A stretch of 64,000 nucleotides of DNA, taken from Lewinella sp. LCG006 (lineage in GTDB: Bacteria > Bacteroidota > Bacteroidia > Chitinophagales > Saprospiraceae). The stretch lies in the NCBI RefSeq assembly GCF_040784935.1, contig NZ_CP160680.1:6863802-6927801 (forward strand), in the 5' to 3' direction. The position numbers and the translations under genes were made by a program. This document shows positions 25,369 to 34,939 of the stretch, one piece after another. Within the stretch, counting starts at the first letter, position 1, and each line of letters opens with the position of its first letter. The notes under the pieces are model-generated. The model had not been told where the DNA came from and made no database searches. It saw only the letters and a program-made list of their open reading frames with translations.

Positions 25369-25503
25369 TGGTCACTTCGTTCCCACCTTCCAGGCAGCTT
25401 GCGCGGGGTACTCGCTGGAGAAGGATGTTATTTAGCTGTTAAACGGTTGCAAATCGAATTTCTACTTTGGTTCTTTGTGCTTCACTCCGCAAAAGTCTTC
25501 AAC

Positions 25504-27330
25504 ATGTTGAAATTGAATATTACTGTTGTTTATGTATTCCTCTTGTGCTTTCTCTTCTCCGCCTGTGGCTTTCAACACAAATCGAACGCGTCAAGAGATT
25601 CGAAGAGTGATACCCTGGGAAGCACCGAACAACAAATGGATTCCTCGTTAGAGCATGGATCAGAAATTGATGCTAAAGAAAGTAAATTGTCCATCGCGCA
25701 AGTGCTTACCGAGAACAATCACCTACCCGTAGAGGAAAGAGTGGCGCTTTACCGTCGCTTGAAAGAAGAACATCCCAATGATTATAATTTCGGCAATGAA
25801 GATGAAATGACCATGTATGGCTACTCCTTGCTATGGAACGAATTGACGGAAGAAGCCATCGCTATTTTCGCCTTAATCGTTGAGCAATTCCCAAATTCTT
25901 CGAATCCCTACGATAGCTTAGGCGAAGCTTACATGGTGAATGGCAACAAGGAATTGGCCATCGCCAATTATGAAAAATCGCTCAAACTCAATCCCGAAAA
26001 CTTCAATGCTGAGGACCAGATTGAGCGAATGAAATTCCCGGAAAAAGCCCTTGAAAAGCCAACGGAAAAGTTTGCTAAAGTTTTTACCGCAAAGGCCTAT
26101 AAAGAAGACTTGGATCAACTGGGGCAAAAGATCCTGGAGGTTCACCCCAATGCCCTCAAATTCATTTCTAAAGCTGAATTCTTAAAAACCATTGAAGAAA
26201 AAAAAGCCCTGATTACCGACCAGACTACCTACGGCGAATTCACTTGGCACTGTAGCGAAATAATTGCCAGTATCAACTGCTCGCACTCCTCTATGGGGCG
26301 CTTTAATCAGGAAAGTGAAATGCTGCCCTTGTCGTTAAGATTTCCACTTCAGGTTCGCTGGGTAGACGAAAAATTATTCGTTATTGATCCCCTTAACAAC
26401 GAAGCCAAGATAGCCATCAAAGACGAGATTTTGAGCATCAATGGCCTTGCCGTGTCAGCACTCATTGCCGATATCTATCAGCACATTTCCTCCCAGGGAT
26501 ATGTAGAAACCACCAAAAAGCATGCTTTTAATACCTGGGCTACCGGGATGATTCCTTATGCACTGGGCTTTCCCACAAGCTATGAGCTTGTCATAAAAGG
26601 CAAAGATGCTCCGGTAGTATTGAATAAGGCTGAACGCTTTAAGAACCTCTACCGCGACCCCTCCATCAAATCTTGTGGCGATGAATTATGCCTGGAAATA
26701 CGGAAAGAAAGTAACATCGCTATTATGACCATTGCTTCCTTCAACTACTACCCATGGGGTAATCTCGACGTATTTGTGGATTTCATCGATCGTAGTTTTA
26801 AGGAAATAAGCGAGGAAGGGATCACCAACCTGATCATTGATGTTCGTTTTAACGGAGGAGGTTCTTCCGAATCAAGTATTCACTTGCTCAAATACCTTTC
26901 AGATCGTCCCTTTACCTATTATTCTTTAGCAGAATACGAAGGAAAAGAAGGGCCTGTTGAAGGCGAGCAAGTACAGCTTCCTCAGAAGCCTGGTTTTGCG
27001 GGGAAATGCTATTTCATCATAGATGGCAACGGCAATTCTACCACGGGCCATTTCATGTCAATAGTAAAAGCACTTAAGCTTGGGACCATTGTCGGGGAAG
27101 AACTGGGCTCCAATCAGTTTTGTTCAGCAGGACAGAAAATCTGTAGACTTCCGAACACCAGGCTGGAATATTATCTAGCCAATAATACACACGTTACCAC
27201 GGCCACCATGCTTCCCGTAGAAAGAGGGATTTTGCCTGACCATTATGTGACCCAGGGTATCGATGATTATTTAAACAATGTTGATACGGTAAAGGAATTC
27301 ACCATTCGGCTTATACAAGGTGAGCGGTGA
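25504..27330 (+). CDS. S41-type C-terminal processing peptidase lipoprotein with TPR
   Basis: 608 residues from the ATG at 25504, which gives a lipoprotein signal (MLKLNITVVYVFLLCFLFSAC); the frame is open further upstream only through GC-rich repeat DNA. Residues about 75-180 contain TPR-like helices (YDSLGEAYMVNGNKELAIANYEKSLKLNPENF). A PDZ-like part and the S41 core follow (NLIIDVRFNGGGSSESSIHLL, then the substrate strand with DGNGNSTTGHF). Family members cleave peptides from unfolded or signal-tagged proteins outside the cytoplasm. The exact catalytic Ser is probably the one in GNST but the motif is atypical. Confidence 0.8.
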   Translation: MLKLNITVVYVFLLCFLFSACGFQHKSNASRDSKSDTLGSTEQQMDSSLEHGSEIDAKESKLSIAQVLTENNHLPVEERVALYRRLKEEHPNDYNFGNEDEMTMYGYSLLWNELTEEAIAIFALIVEQFPNSSNPYDSLGEAYMVNGNKELAIANYEKSLKLNPENFNAEDQIERMKFPEKALEKPTEKFAKVFTAKAYKEDLDQLGQKILEVHPNALKFISKAEFLKTIEEKKALITDQTTYGEFTWHCSEIIASINCSHSSMGRFNQESEMLPLSLRFPLQVRWVDEKLFVIDPLNNEAKIAIKDEILSINGLAVSALIADIYQHISSQGYVETTKKHAFNTWATGMIPYALGFPTSYELVIKGKDAPVVLNKAERFKNLYRDPSIKSCGDELCLEIRKESNIAIMTIASFNYYPWGNLDVFVDFIDRSFKEISEEGITNLIIDVRFNGGGSSESSIHLLKYLSDRPFTYYSLAEYEGKEGPVEGEQVQLPQKPGFAGKCYFIIDGNGNSTTGHFMSIVKALKLGTIVGEELGSNQFCSAGQKICRLPNTRLEYYLANNTHVTTATMLPVERGILPDHYVTQGIDDYLNNVDTVKEFTIRLIQGER

Positions 27331-27334
27331 TCGG

Positions 27335-28339
27335 TCAATACTCCAGTACAATCTTCCCAAAGTGCGCACCACTTTCCTGATAACGAAAAGCATCTGCCAA
27401 TTCCGTAAATCCAAAACTACTATCGATCACTGGTCTCCAATTTGATAATTCAATGGCGCGGATCATGTCTTCTTGCATCGAACGGCTACCCACGGCGAGG
27501 CCCGTCATCCGCAAGTGCTTGAAAAAGAGCTTGGGGAAAGTGATCTCCCCTTTGCGACCATTACCCAAGATACCAATGGAGGCAATATGCCCGCCCATGG
27601 CTGCTGCCTCAATGGATTGCTGCATGGTGGAACCACCCCCGACATCCAATACGTGGTCTACCCCACCTCCACTTAGTTTGTAGATGGCTCGCCCCCAGCA
27701 TTCGTCTTCCCGGTAGTTCACTACTTCTTTTACCCCCATACTTTTCAATCGTTCGGCCTTTTCGGGAGAGGAGGTCGTCGCATAAACTTCCGCACCGGCA
27801 GTCAGGGCCAGTTGCAGGGCAAAAATCGACATCCCGCCAGTCCCTTCAATCAAAACTTTATCGCCCATCTTTAGCTGTCCTTCTACGACCAGTGCCCGCC
27901 AAGCAGTAAGAGCGGCACAGGGTAAGGTAGCTGCTTCCGCGTAGGAAAATCCAGCAGGTATGTGGGTCAGCGAGTGGGCCGATACGCAAGACATTTCAGT
28001 CAAAAAACCATCTACCGTCTCGCCAGAAATAGCAGTTGTTTTGCCTGGCGTTGGTCTACCGTCCAACCAATTAGGGAAGAACAGCGACATCACTTTGTCG
28101 CCCACTTTCCAAGCGGTCACGTCCTCTCCTACGGCAGTTACCTCTCCCGCGCCATCCGACATGGGTACGCGTCCTTCGGGCACGGGAATCCCCCCAACGC
28201 CAACGAGGTAATCATGGTAATTCAAAGAAGTGGCGTGCCAACGCACCAGCACTTCACCAGCCGCCGGCTGCGGATCCTTTTGCTCTTTTATTTGTAGGTG
28301 TTCGAGGCCACCTTGTGCTCCAATTGCTATTGTTTTCAT
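27335..28339 (-). CDS. Zinc-type medium-chain alcohol dehydrogenase / quinone reductase-like oxidoreductase
   Basis: 334 residues of the medium-chain dehydrogenase superfamily. The N-terminal GroES-like domain reads LVRWHATSLNYHDYLVGVGG and ends with GDKVMSLFFPNW. The NAD(P)-binding part has VLIEGTGGMSIFALQLA, and the coenzyme is probably NADP(H). The structural zinc cysteines are absent, as in quinone-oxidoreductase-like members. Substrate unknown. It converges with the S41 protease gene, whose stop is only 4 bases away. Confidence 0.85.
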   Translation of the reverse strand: MKTIAIGAQGGLEHLQIKEQKDPQPAAGEVLVRWHATSLNYHDYLVGVGGIPVPEGRVPMSDGAGEVTAVGEDVTAWKVGDKVMSLFFPNWLDGRPTPGKTTAISGETVDGFLTEMSCVSAHSLTHIPAGFSYAEAATLPCAALTAWRALVVEGQLKMGDKVLIEGTGGMSIFALQLALTAGAEVYATTSSPEKAERLKSMGVKEVVNYREDECWGRAIYKLSGGGVDHVLDVGGGSTMQQSIEAAAMGGHIASIGILGNGRKGEITFPKLFFKHLRMTGLAVGSRSMQEDMIRAIELSNWRPVIDSSFGFTELADAFRYQESGAHFGKIVLEY

Positions 28340-28450
28340 AGTTATATTTGTTTAACACGAGGCTGGCGTGTAAGTATTTCATTAATCACGGTAATTGGTA
28401 CTCAGGGTATGACGTATCATTTGGGCATATCATAATCCCTATACCCCTGT

Positions 28451-28466
28451 CCGCTTGGCCAGGCGG
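28451..28466. repeat. GC-rich palindrome CCGCTTGGCCAGGCGG
   Basis: 16-bp near-perfect palindrome (one mismatched pair) between two minus-strand oxidoreductase genes. It resembles the CCGCC-TGGG-GGCGG palindromes at 41109-41188. Confidence 0.45.
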
Positions 28467-28470
28467 GCTC

Positions 28471-28490
28471 TACTAAGTACCTTGTACTTA
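28471..28490. repeat. AGTACC/GGTACT short repeat after stop codon
   Basis: TACTAAGTACCTTGTACTTA lies 6 bases beyond the stop of the NADPH:quinone oxidoreductase gene (minus strand). Third member of the AGGTACTT family. Confidence 0.45.
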
Positions 28491-28495
28491 AAGCG

Positions 28496-29473
28496 CTACT
28501 TCATCGTAATGACTACCTTTCCTTTTACCTCACGGTTGAGCAATGCTTCCAGAGCTTTGGCCGCCTCTGGCAGAGGATAGGTAGCGTGGATACGTGGTTT
28601 TAAGCTCCCTTCGTTAAACCACTGGATTAACTGTAAGGTTGCTTGCATATTTTTGCCAGGACTGCGTTGCGCATAAGCGCCCCAAAAGACCCCTACAATC
28701 TGGCAGCCCTTCAGCAAGGGTAAATTTAAAGGAATCTTTGGAATATCGCCCGCCGCAAAACCTACGACCAGATAACGGCCCTCCCAAGCAATGGCCCTCA
28801 GGGCGGCTTCTGTATAGTCTCCCCCTACGGGATCGTAAATAACATCTACGCCTTTGCCACCCGTCAGTTCTTTGGCCCGCGTTTTTAAGTCCTCTTTCTT
28901 GTAGTTAATGACTTCGTCGGCCCCGTACTCCCGGCAGATGGCCAGTTTTTCATCCGTAGATGCTGCCGCAATAACCTTTGCGCCCATCTTCTTGCCTAAC
29001 TCAACGGCAGTCAATCCTACCCCACCAGCAGCTCCGAGTACCAGCAGGGTCTCTCCTTCCTTCAATTGTGCACGATCATTCAGGGCATGGTACGAAGTGC
29101 CATAGGCCAATAGAAACGCTGCAGCCTGCGTCATATCCATCCCTGGCGGCTTGGGAAAGCACGCTTTTGCGGGCAAAACGGCCTCCTCGGCAAAGCCTCC
29201 GTAAGGAGCAAAACCTACCACCTCATCACCTACTTTAAATCCTTTCACCTCCGAACCTAATGCCTTGACGGTTCCCGCAATATCACTACCGGGAGAAAAG
29301 GGCAACGCTGGCTTCACCTGGTACAAGCCCTGAATGATCAGCGTATCCGGAAAATTCACGCTGCAAGCATGGACGTCAACCAATATTTCCGTGGGTTTAA
29401 CTGTTGGCGTGGGCAGTTCACCATAGCGCAAATTGGAGGGCGGACCGTAGGAGTCGCAAATGACGGCTTTCAT
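28496..29473 (-). CDS. NADPH:quinone oxidoreductase family protein
   Basis: 325 residues, complete. GroES-like N-terminal domain (VHACSVNFPDTLIIQGLYQVKP ... PFSPGSDIAGTV), then the nucleotide-binding domain with LLVLGAAGGVGLTAVELGKKMG, the AAGGVG pattern of NADPH-dependent quinone oxidoreductases, and no zinc-binding cysteines. It reduces quinones or enoyl/alpha-beta unsaturated carbonyls with NADPH in the cytoplasm. Divergent from the cyanophycinase gene, with 124 bases between starts. Confidence 0.9.
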   Translation of the reverse strand: MKAVICDSYGPPSNLRYGELPTPTVKPTEILVDVHACSVNFPDTLIIQGLYQVKPALPFSPGSDIAGTVKALGSEVKGFKVGDEVVGFAPYGGFAEEAVLPAKACFPKPPGMDMTQAAAFLLAYGTSYHALNDRAQLKEGETLLVLGAAGGVGLTAVELGKKMGAKVIAAASTDEKLAICREYGADEVINYKKEDLKTRAKELTGGKGVDVIYDPVGGDYTEAALRAIAWEGRYLVVGFAAGDIPKIPLNLPLLKGCQIVGVFWGAYAQRSPGKNMQATLQLIQWFNEGSLKPRIHATYPLPEAAKALEALLNREVKGKVVITMK

Positions 29474-29597
29474 TTTTATTATTTTTTCCTGTTACAAAGT
29501 ACAATTTATGGCCTGCAATTCGCAAAATTCCCCCACACGCTCTTATCTTGACTTGAGCCAAACGTCTAGGTTAGTTGTCGCAATAAACAAAAATCTT

Positions 29598-30479
29598 ATG
29601 AGACCGATCTTTCCCTTTTGTGTTTTCCCTCTGTTCTTCTTGCTTTTTTCTTGCCAGAGCAACCCTCTTGGTGCTCAACCAAAGCCACTTACCACCGGTC
29701 CAGAAACAGGTTCGCTAGTTGTTGCTGGAGGAGGACATCTCGGAGATGATATGCTGCTTAAATTCATTGAGCTGGCTGGTGGTATGAATGCGTCATTGGT
29801 CGTCATTCCAACTGCTGGAGGCGCTCCTTCTTATGATCAGGATGCAGGGGTAGCTTCCGCATTTCGCCGCCTGGGGGCACAAAACGTGCAGGTCCTCCAC
29901 ACCAATGATCCAGCCGTAGCCAATAGTACAGATTTTACTAAAGTGTTGAAAAATGCCGGAGGAGTATGGTTTGGGGGAGGCCGCCAATGGCGATTGGTCG
30001 ACGCCTACGGAGGCACTCGCGCTGAAGAACTTTTCCGAGCCGTCTTACAGCGCGGAGGAGCTATAGGCGGATCTTCCGCAGGGGCTACCATTCAGGGTTC
30101 GTACCTGGCCCGGGGCGATACCAAAAACAATCAGATCATGATGGGAGATCACGAAGTTGGTTTCGGTTTCATCAAAAACATCGCCATTGATCAGCACGTC
30201 CTGTCCCGCAATCGGCAATTTGACATGTTTACCATTCTGGATCAACATCCGGAATTGCTGGGTATCGGAATCGACGAAGGAACCGCCATCATCGTGCAAG
30301 GTGATACTTTCGAAGTCATGGGACCAAGCTACGTTTTGGTTTACGACCAAAGTTTTTGGTCAAGAGAAGGGAGTGATTTAAAAAAATTACCCCCTGTAGA
30401 ACGCAGCTTTTACTTCCTCAGGAATGGGGATCGCTACGACATGAAACAGCGTAAGGTCTTATTGGAAGAAGGATTTTAA
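29598..30479 (+). CDS. Cyanophycinase-like peptidase (S51), lipoprotein
   Basis: 293 residues from the ATG at 29598, which starts a lipoprotein signal (PLFFLLFSC, Cys19). The S51 domain follows, with SLVVAGGGHLGDDM at its start, NAGGVWFGGGRQWRLVDAYGGT and the nucleophile elbow GGSSAGATIQG (Ser160). Cyanophycinases cut the Asp-Arg storage polymer cyanophycin to dipeptides. A membrane-anchored exported form suggests scavenging of polymer from dead cyanobacteria rather than use of an internal store; no cyanophycin synthetase is in the window. Isoaspartyl dipeptidase-like activity is the alternative. Confidence 0.85.
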   Translation: MRPIFPFCVFPLFFLLFSCQSNPLGAQPKPLTTGPETGSLVVAGGGHLGDDMLLKFIELAGGMNASLVVIPTAGGAPSYDQDAGVASAFRRLGAQNVQVLHTNDPAVANSTDFTKVLKNAGGVWFGGGRQWRLVDAYGGTRAEELFRAVLQRGGAIGGSSAGATIQGSYLARGDTKNNQIMMGDHEVGFGFIKNIAIDQHVLSRNRQFDMFTILDQHPELLGIGIDEGTAIIVQGDTFEVMGPSYVLVYDQSFWSREGSDLKKLPPVERSFYFLRNGDRYDMKQRKVLLEEGF

Positions 30480-30488
30480 GTAGAGGGC

Positions 30489-30522
30489 AGAGGGACTGTA
30501 AACGGTAAGTTACCATCCCTCT
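30489..30522. terminator. Convergent-gene hairpin
   Basis: AGAGGGA pairs with TCCCTCT, with an inner GGTAAGTTACC palindrome. It lies between the converging stops of the cyanophycinase (plus) and htrA (minus) genes and could serve both. Confidence 0.5.
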
Positions 30523-30563
30523 ACCTTCTGCTTAAGGACGCGAAGCGGACCGCATAGCGCCAT

Positions 30564-32075
30564 TTACGACAGGCCAAAACCGTAGTAGAACACCTCTGGA
30601 GAGCCTTCGTAAACGCCTTCTACCAGCACTCCACCGTTCTTGTTCTCCAGTGCTTTGATCAGCTCCTCTACGTTGCGAATTATTTGCCCATCCACTTTGG
30701 TAATGATAAATCCTTCGCGCATACTGGTCTGGCGACTGATTTTTCCAGCATAGAGCTTACTTACTTTGACACCACCAGTAATGTTCAGCGCTGCTGCCTG
30801 GTCTTTGCTGATATTTTCAAAACTGGCACCCAATTCATTAAATAGCTCATTGCGTTCGGCAGCTACGATCTTCGTTTCGCCCTCCTGACCTTTCAATTGC
30901 ACGGTTAGTTCCAGATCTTTTTTACCGCGAATCAGGCTCAGTTTTACATCATCGCCCGGGCGGTTACGCGCAATCAGTTCTTGTAGTTCGGCGGGCGTCT
31001 GCACCTTCAGTTCATTTACCGCGACAATCACATCACCTACTTTCACACCAGCGGCGGCAGCGGCGCTTTTCTCGCCTACTTCTTCAACGTAGACGCCGGT
31101 ATTGACAGAGAGTTCTTTCTCCTTCGCCAAATTACCTTCTACTCCGCGGATACGGATTCCAAGGAAACCCCGCTGAACAGTGCCATATTTCAACAAATCT
31201 TCTACCACTTTGCTGACAATATTAGCGGGCACTGCAAAACCGTAACCCGCATAAGCCCCCGTTGGACTAGCAATGGCGGTATTGATTCCGATCAGTCCAC
31301 CTTGCAGGTTTACCAATGCGCCCCCACTGTTTCCGGGGTTGATGGCAGCATCGGTCTGAATGAAAGATTCAACCGCATACTGGTCTTGCAGAATATTGAT
31401 ACTGCGAGATTTTGCACTCACAATACCAGCCGTAACAGTAGAATTCAAATTAAAAGGATTGCCCACGGCCAGTACCCACTCTCCAATTTTCACATCGTCG
31501 GAGTTGACCAAAGGAAGCGCAGGTAAGTCTTTAGCCTGAATTTGCAGTAAAGCCAAGTCTGTAGTTGGATCGGTACCAATCACTGTCGCTTTGAAAGTGC
31601 GGTTATCGTGCAAGGCTACTTCTATGTCGCTGGCGTCTGCAACCACATGGTTATTGGTGACTATATAACCGCCACTATTGATAATGACGCCAGATCCTGT
31701 ACCCACCCGATCGGGAGCACCCTGTCCTGGCTTTTGCCCTTGGGGGCCAAAAAAGAAATCTCCTCCTCGATCGCCAAAAAAGTCTTTAAAGGGGTCCGGT
31801 AATTGGCGGTATTGCTGCTGTGATTGCGCCATTTTTGCCGTCTGGGTAGACTTGATATGAACCACGGCTTCCATCACATCTTGGGATACTTTCGTAAAAT
31901 CGAGGGGTACAATTTCATTGTCACCGTTTACCGTCAAAACGGCACCTTTTACCGGCATGCCATCAATGTGTTCAATCTTGATGGTCTCATCGGTTCCAAA
32001 AAGGCCTGGCGCCCAAAAGACGACTCCCAGGGATACTGCCAGGGCTATTAGCCCAGAGATGATATAATTTTTCAT
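30564..32075 (-). CDS. htrA: HtrA/DegP-type periplasmic serine protease with two PDZ domains
   Basis: 503 residues from the ATG at 32075, which opens an N-terminal membrane or signal helix (MKNYIISGLIALAVSLGVVF); the in-frame extension upstream is not protein-like. The trypsin-like domain has the triad in IVTNNHVVADA (His), TDLALLQI (Asp) and PGNSGGALVN (Ser). Two PDZ domains follow, the second degenerate. It degrades or refolds damaged envelope proteins. Five TGTCA words lie in the divergent spacer upstream (32244-32297) and may be a stress operator. Confidence 0.92.
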   Translation of the reverse strand: MKNYIISGLIALAVSLGVVFWAPGLFGTDETIKIEHIDGMPVKGAVLTVNGDNEIVPLDFTKVSQDVMEAVVHIKSTQTAKMAQSQQQYRQLPDPFKDFFGDRGGDFFFGPQGQKPGQGAPDRVGTGSGVIINSGGYIVTNNHVVADASDIEVALHDNRTFKATVIGTDPTTDLALLQIQAKDLPALPLVNSDDVKIGEWVLAVGNPFNLNSTVTAGIVSAKSRSINILQDQYAVESFIQTDAAINPGNSGGALVNLQGGLIGINTAIASPTGAYAGYGFAVPANIVSKVVEDLLKYGTVQRGFLGIRIRGVEGNLAKEKELSVNTGVYVEEVGEKSAAAAAGVKVGDVIVAVNELKVQTPAELQELIARNRPGDDVKLSLIRGKKDLELTVQLKGQEGETKIVAAERNELFNELGASFENISKDQAAALNITGGVKVSKLYAGKISRQTSMREGFIITKVDGQIIRNVEELIKALENKNGGVLVEGVYEGSPEVFYYGFGLS

Positions 32076-32243
32076 GTTATTCAGATTTAAGTTAATTAAT
32101 GGAAAGAAAATTAAATCTGTAAACGTGTTACATAGATTGGTTTTGCTGATGAAAATTACAATTAAACCACAACAAGGCTTGTGCCATCCCAGGTAGACTG
32201 ACAAATATTCAGTCGCTATTTTAGTAACAACAGTTCCTCCAAA

Positions 32244-32297
32244 TGTCACTTTGTCAATCTGTCATTTTTTTGTTGTTCGCGTGTCAACCCAATGTCA
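32244..32297. promoter_or_regulatory. TGTCA repeat cluster, candidate operator
   Basis: TGTCA occurs at 32244, 32252, 32260, 32282 and 32293, the first three spaced exactly 8 bases. The cluster lies between the divergent htrA and SDR starts (about 170-220 bases from htrA, 85-140 from the SDR). Regularly spaced direct repeats suggest a regulator binding site, possibly envelope or heat stress; this is inference. Confidence 0.4.
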
Positions 32298-32381
32298 ACA
32301 AGCTCGTTCGTAGCGAACAATGTTAAAAATTGCCAGATATGAGGTAAATTGCCCACCAAGCCTCACCAAACAAATTAGGAC

Positions 32382-33185
32382 ATGTTTCACCCCCAACTTT
32401 TTGCCGATAAAGTAGCCCTCGTCACGGGTGGGCGATCGGGTATCGGCTTTGCTATCGCCAAACAAATGCTCCAACTTGGCGCAAAAGTCGTCATTTGTTC
32501 CCGCAAGGAAGACCTCCTCAAAAAGTCGACGGAAGAACTTCGTCAGTACGGCGAATGCACTTCCCTACCCTGCGATATTCGCAAAAGCGAAGACCTTCAG
32601 GCCTTAGCCGAATTCATTAAAACCACTCACGGCCGCCTCGATATTTTGGTCAATAATGCTGGTGGACAGTTCCCGTCTTTGTCAGAATACATCAGTGATA
32701 AAGGTTGGAGGGCCGTCATCGACAACAACCTCAACGGTACCTTCTTCGCCATTCGCGAAATGGCCAACACCTTTTTTCTGCCTCAATCACAAGGCATTAT
32801 CGTCAATATCATCGCGAGCATCAACCGTGGTTTTCCGGCCATGGCACATACGGCCGCTGCGCGCGCTGGCGTCGAAAACCTCACCAAGTCACTGGCTCAG
32901 GAATGGGCGGCCTCGGGCATTCGGATCAATTGTGTTGCCCCTGGCATCATCGAGTCTTCGGGATTGGAAACCTACCCACAACCGGTTCAGGATATGTTTG
33001 CGGAAGCCCAAAAAGCAATTCCGCTCCAGCGTTTTGGACAAGTAGAGGACATCTCCAACGCCGTTTGTTTTCTGGCCAGCCCACTAGCGGCTTATATCTC
33101 CGGTATTGCGCTCTACGTGGATGGCGCCCAGCATCTCAACTTCGACAATATGGGGCTGGCTAATTTGCTAAAGTCGTATTTGTAA
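32382..33185 (+). CDS. Short-chain dehydrogenase (trans-2-enoyl-CoA reductase/dienoyl-CoA reductase-like)
   Basis: 267 residues. The Rossmann start is ALVTGGRSGIGFAIA and the conserved NNAGG follows. The usual Tyr-x-x-x-Lys site is replaced by the pattern HTAAARAGVENLTKSLAQEWA, which is how peroxisomal-type enoyl-CoA and dienoyl-CoA reductases look, so loss of Tyr is a family trait rather than damage. Likely NADPH-dependent reduction of an unsaturated acyl-CoA. First gene of a plus-strand lipid cluster with an acyl-CoA ligase 60 bases downstream. Confidence 0.85.
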   Translation: MFHPQLFADKVALVTGGRSGIGFAIAKQMLQLGAKVVICSRKEDLLKKSTEELRQYGECTSLPCDIRKSEDLQALAEFIKTTHGRLDILVNNAGGQFPSLSEYISDKGWRAVIDNNLNGTFFAIREMANTFFLPQSQGIIVNIIASINRGFPAMAHTAAARAGVENLTKSLAQEWAASGIRINCVAPGIIESSGLETYPQPVQDMFAEAQKAIPLQRFGQVEDISNAVCFLASPLAAYISGIALYVDGAQHLNFDNMGLANLLKSYL

Positions 33186-33245
33186 AAAGGTTTGTAAATT
33201 GTGAATGCCCCAAAAGACCATTGCCAAAAAAACGAACTACACGCA

Positions 33246-34937
33246 ATGGATAAAAGCCAACTAACCCAAAACCTTGAGCCCATACTGGCCGCTTTTTATC
33301 GCTGGGAAAAAGAGCAGGCGAATACCATTTTTCTTCGCCAACCTTATGGTAAAAAATGGAAAGAACTGACCTATGCCGAAGTTGGGCAACAGGCCCGTCG
33401 CTTGTGTACGGCACTTCAGCGCAAAGGCCTCCAGGCGGGTGATCACGTGGGTATTCTATCCAAAAATTGTTACCATTGGATCATTACCGACCTGGCCCTG
33501 ATGATGGGGGATTTTGTTTCTGTGCCTTTTTACGCCAGCTTGCCTGCTGCCGCCTTGGAGGAAGTCATCAAGCTGAGCGATATCAAGCTGCTCTTTGTAG
33601 GTAAACTCGACGAATGGAATGAAGAGAAAACCAATGTAACTCCAGCGAATTTGCAGGTTGTAAAATTCCCCCATTACGCAGGCAACGCCAGCGTGGATAT
33701 TGGTGAAGATTGGGAAGAGCTTGTCGCGGGTGCTCCCCCACTAGAAGGCAATACCCTACCCGATCTCGATGATTTGTGGACCATTCTGTTTACCTCCGGA
33801 ACGACGGGCACGCCCAAAGGCGTGATGCATACTTATCGCAATCCTGCTTTGGTACTACGTATTGAAGAACTGACAAATTTTACGGGTACGCTGCAGTTGA
33901 AACGAAAAAAATGGTTCTCCTTTCTGCCCCTCAACCACGTTGCTGAGCGTATCGGCGTAGAGGCTAATTGTTTGGCCAATGGAGGAAGCATTTCGTTTGC
34001 GGAATCGATTGACACCTTTGCCGATAACCTTAAGAGTGTCCAACCTTCATTCATTTTTGCCGTACCGAGAATATGGACTAAATTTTACCAGGCTGTTACG
34101 TCCAAAATCCCTGCCCCCCTTTTGAGTATACTTTTCCGCATCCCCCTGCTGGGGAATGCCCTAAAAAAATATTTGCGCAAAGCCATGGGGCTTGGCCATG
34201 TTGAGATCGCTGGCACGGGTGCTGCCATTACTCCTGCTTATCTCAAACGTTGGTACCAACAGCTGGGTATCCACCTGATTGAAGCTTACGGGATGACAGA
34301 AGTATGTGGCTCAATTTGCAATGGTCCACAAGCCGATGCTCCAGCCGACGCCGTCGGAAGTCCGGTACCGTTTTGTGAGGTAAAAATAGCGGATGACAAT
34401 GAGGAAATTCTGATGCGCGCGCCCTATCAAATGACGGGTTATTATCGGTCACCAGAAAAAACCGCAGAGGTGCTCCGGGATGGATGGATTTACAGCGGCG
34501 ACCGCGGCACCATCGATGAACAGGGCTACGTTCGCGTCATTGGTCGAGTCAAGGATGCTTTCAAAACATCCAAAGGCCAGTTTATCGTCCCCAATCCAAT
34601 GGAAGAACATCTGGCGCAAAACGAATATTTAGAACAAGTCTGTGTCGTTGGACTGGGGTGCTCCCAACCGATCGCACTCGTTAATTTATCGCCTGGTGGC
34701 TGTAATACTCCGCGAAAAGCCATCGAAGATTCATTGAAGCAGACCCTTAACGGAATCAATCAACAGTTAGCCAATTACCACCGTATTTCTACCATCGTTA
34801 TCGATAAAATCAACTGGTCAGAAGCCAATCGCTTGCTTACCCCTACGATGAAAGTTCGTCGGGCAGCACTAGATGAAGCTTATGGTGAGAAATATGAACA
34901 ATGGCATCTGGCGAAGGAGGTGGTAGTTTGGAAATGA
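33246..34937 (+). CDS. AMP-binding long-chain acyl-CoA synthetase
   Basis: 563 residues from the ATG at 33246. An upstream in-frame GTG at 33201 gives residues of no recognisable conservation. The adenylation P-loop is ILFTSGTTGTPKGVMHTY. Further motifs are YGMTEVCG and the hinge YSGDRGTIDEQGYVRVIGRVKDAFKTSKGQFI. It activates a fatty acid to acyl-AMP and then acyl-CoA at the membrane. With the preceding enoyl reductase and the following aldehyde dehydrogenase it suggests processing of long-chain fatty acids or aldehydes. Confidence 0.9.
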   Translation: MDKSQLTQNLEPILAAFYRWEKEQANTIFLRQPYGKKWKELTYAEVGQQARRLCTALQRKGLQAGDHVGILSKNCYHWIITDLALMMGDFVSVPFYASLPAAALEEVIKLSDIKLLFVGKLDEWNEEKTNVTPANLQVVKFPHYAGNASVDIGEDWEELVAGAPPLEGNTLPDLDDLWTILFTSGTTGTPKGVMHTYRNPALVLRIEELTNFTGTLQLKRKKWFSFLPLNHVAERIGVEANCLANGGSISFAESIDTFADNLKSVQPSFIFAVPRIWTKFYQAVTSKIPAPLLSILFRIPLLGNALKKYLRKAMGLGHVEIAGTGAAITPAYLKRWYQQLGIHLIEAYGMTEVCGSICNGPQADAPADAVGSPVPFCEVKIADDNEEILMRAPYQMTGYYRSPEKTAEVLRDGWIYSGDRGTIDEQGYVRVIGRVKDAFKTSKGQFIVPNPMEEHLAQNEYLEQVCVVGLGCSQPIALVNLSPGGCNTPRKAIEDSLKQTLNGINQQLANYHRISTIVIDKINWSEANRLLTPTMKVRRAALDEAYGEKYEQWHLAKEVVVWK

Positions 34938-34939
34938 TA

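Noticed and set aside
28343-28350. TATATTTG promoter box on the plus strand
   Set aside because: No plus-strand gene starts downstream; it lies next to the start of a minus-strand gene and is probably chance.
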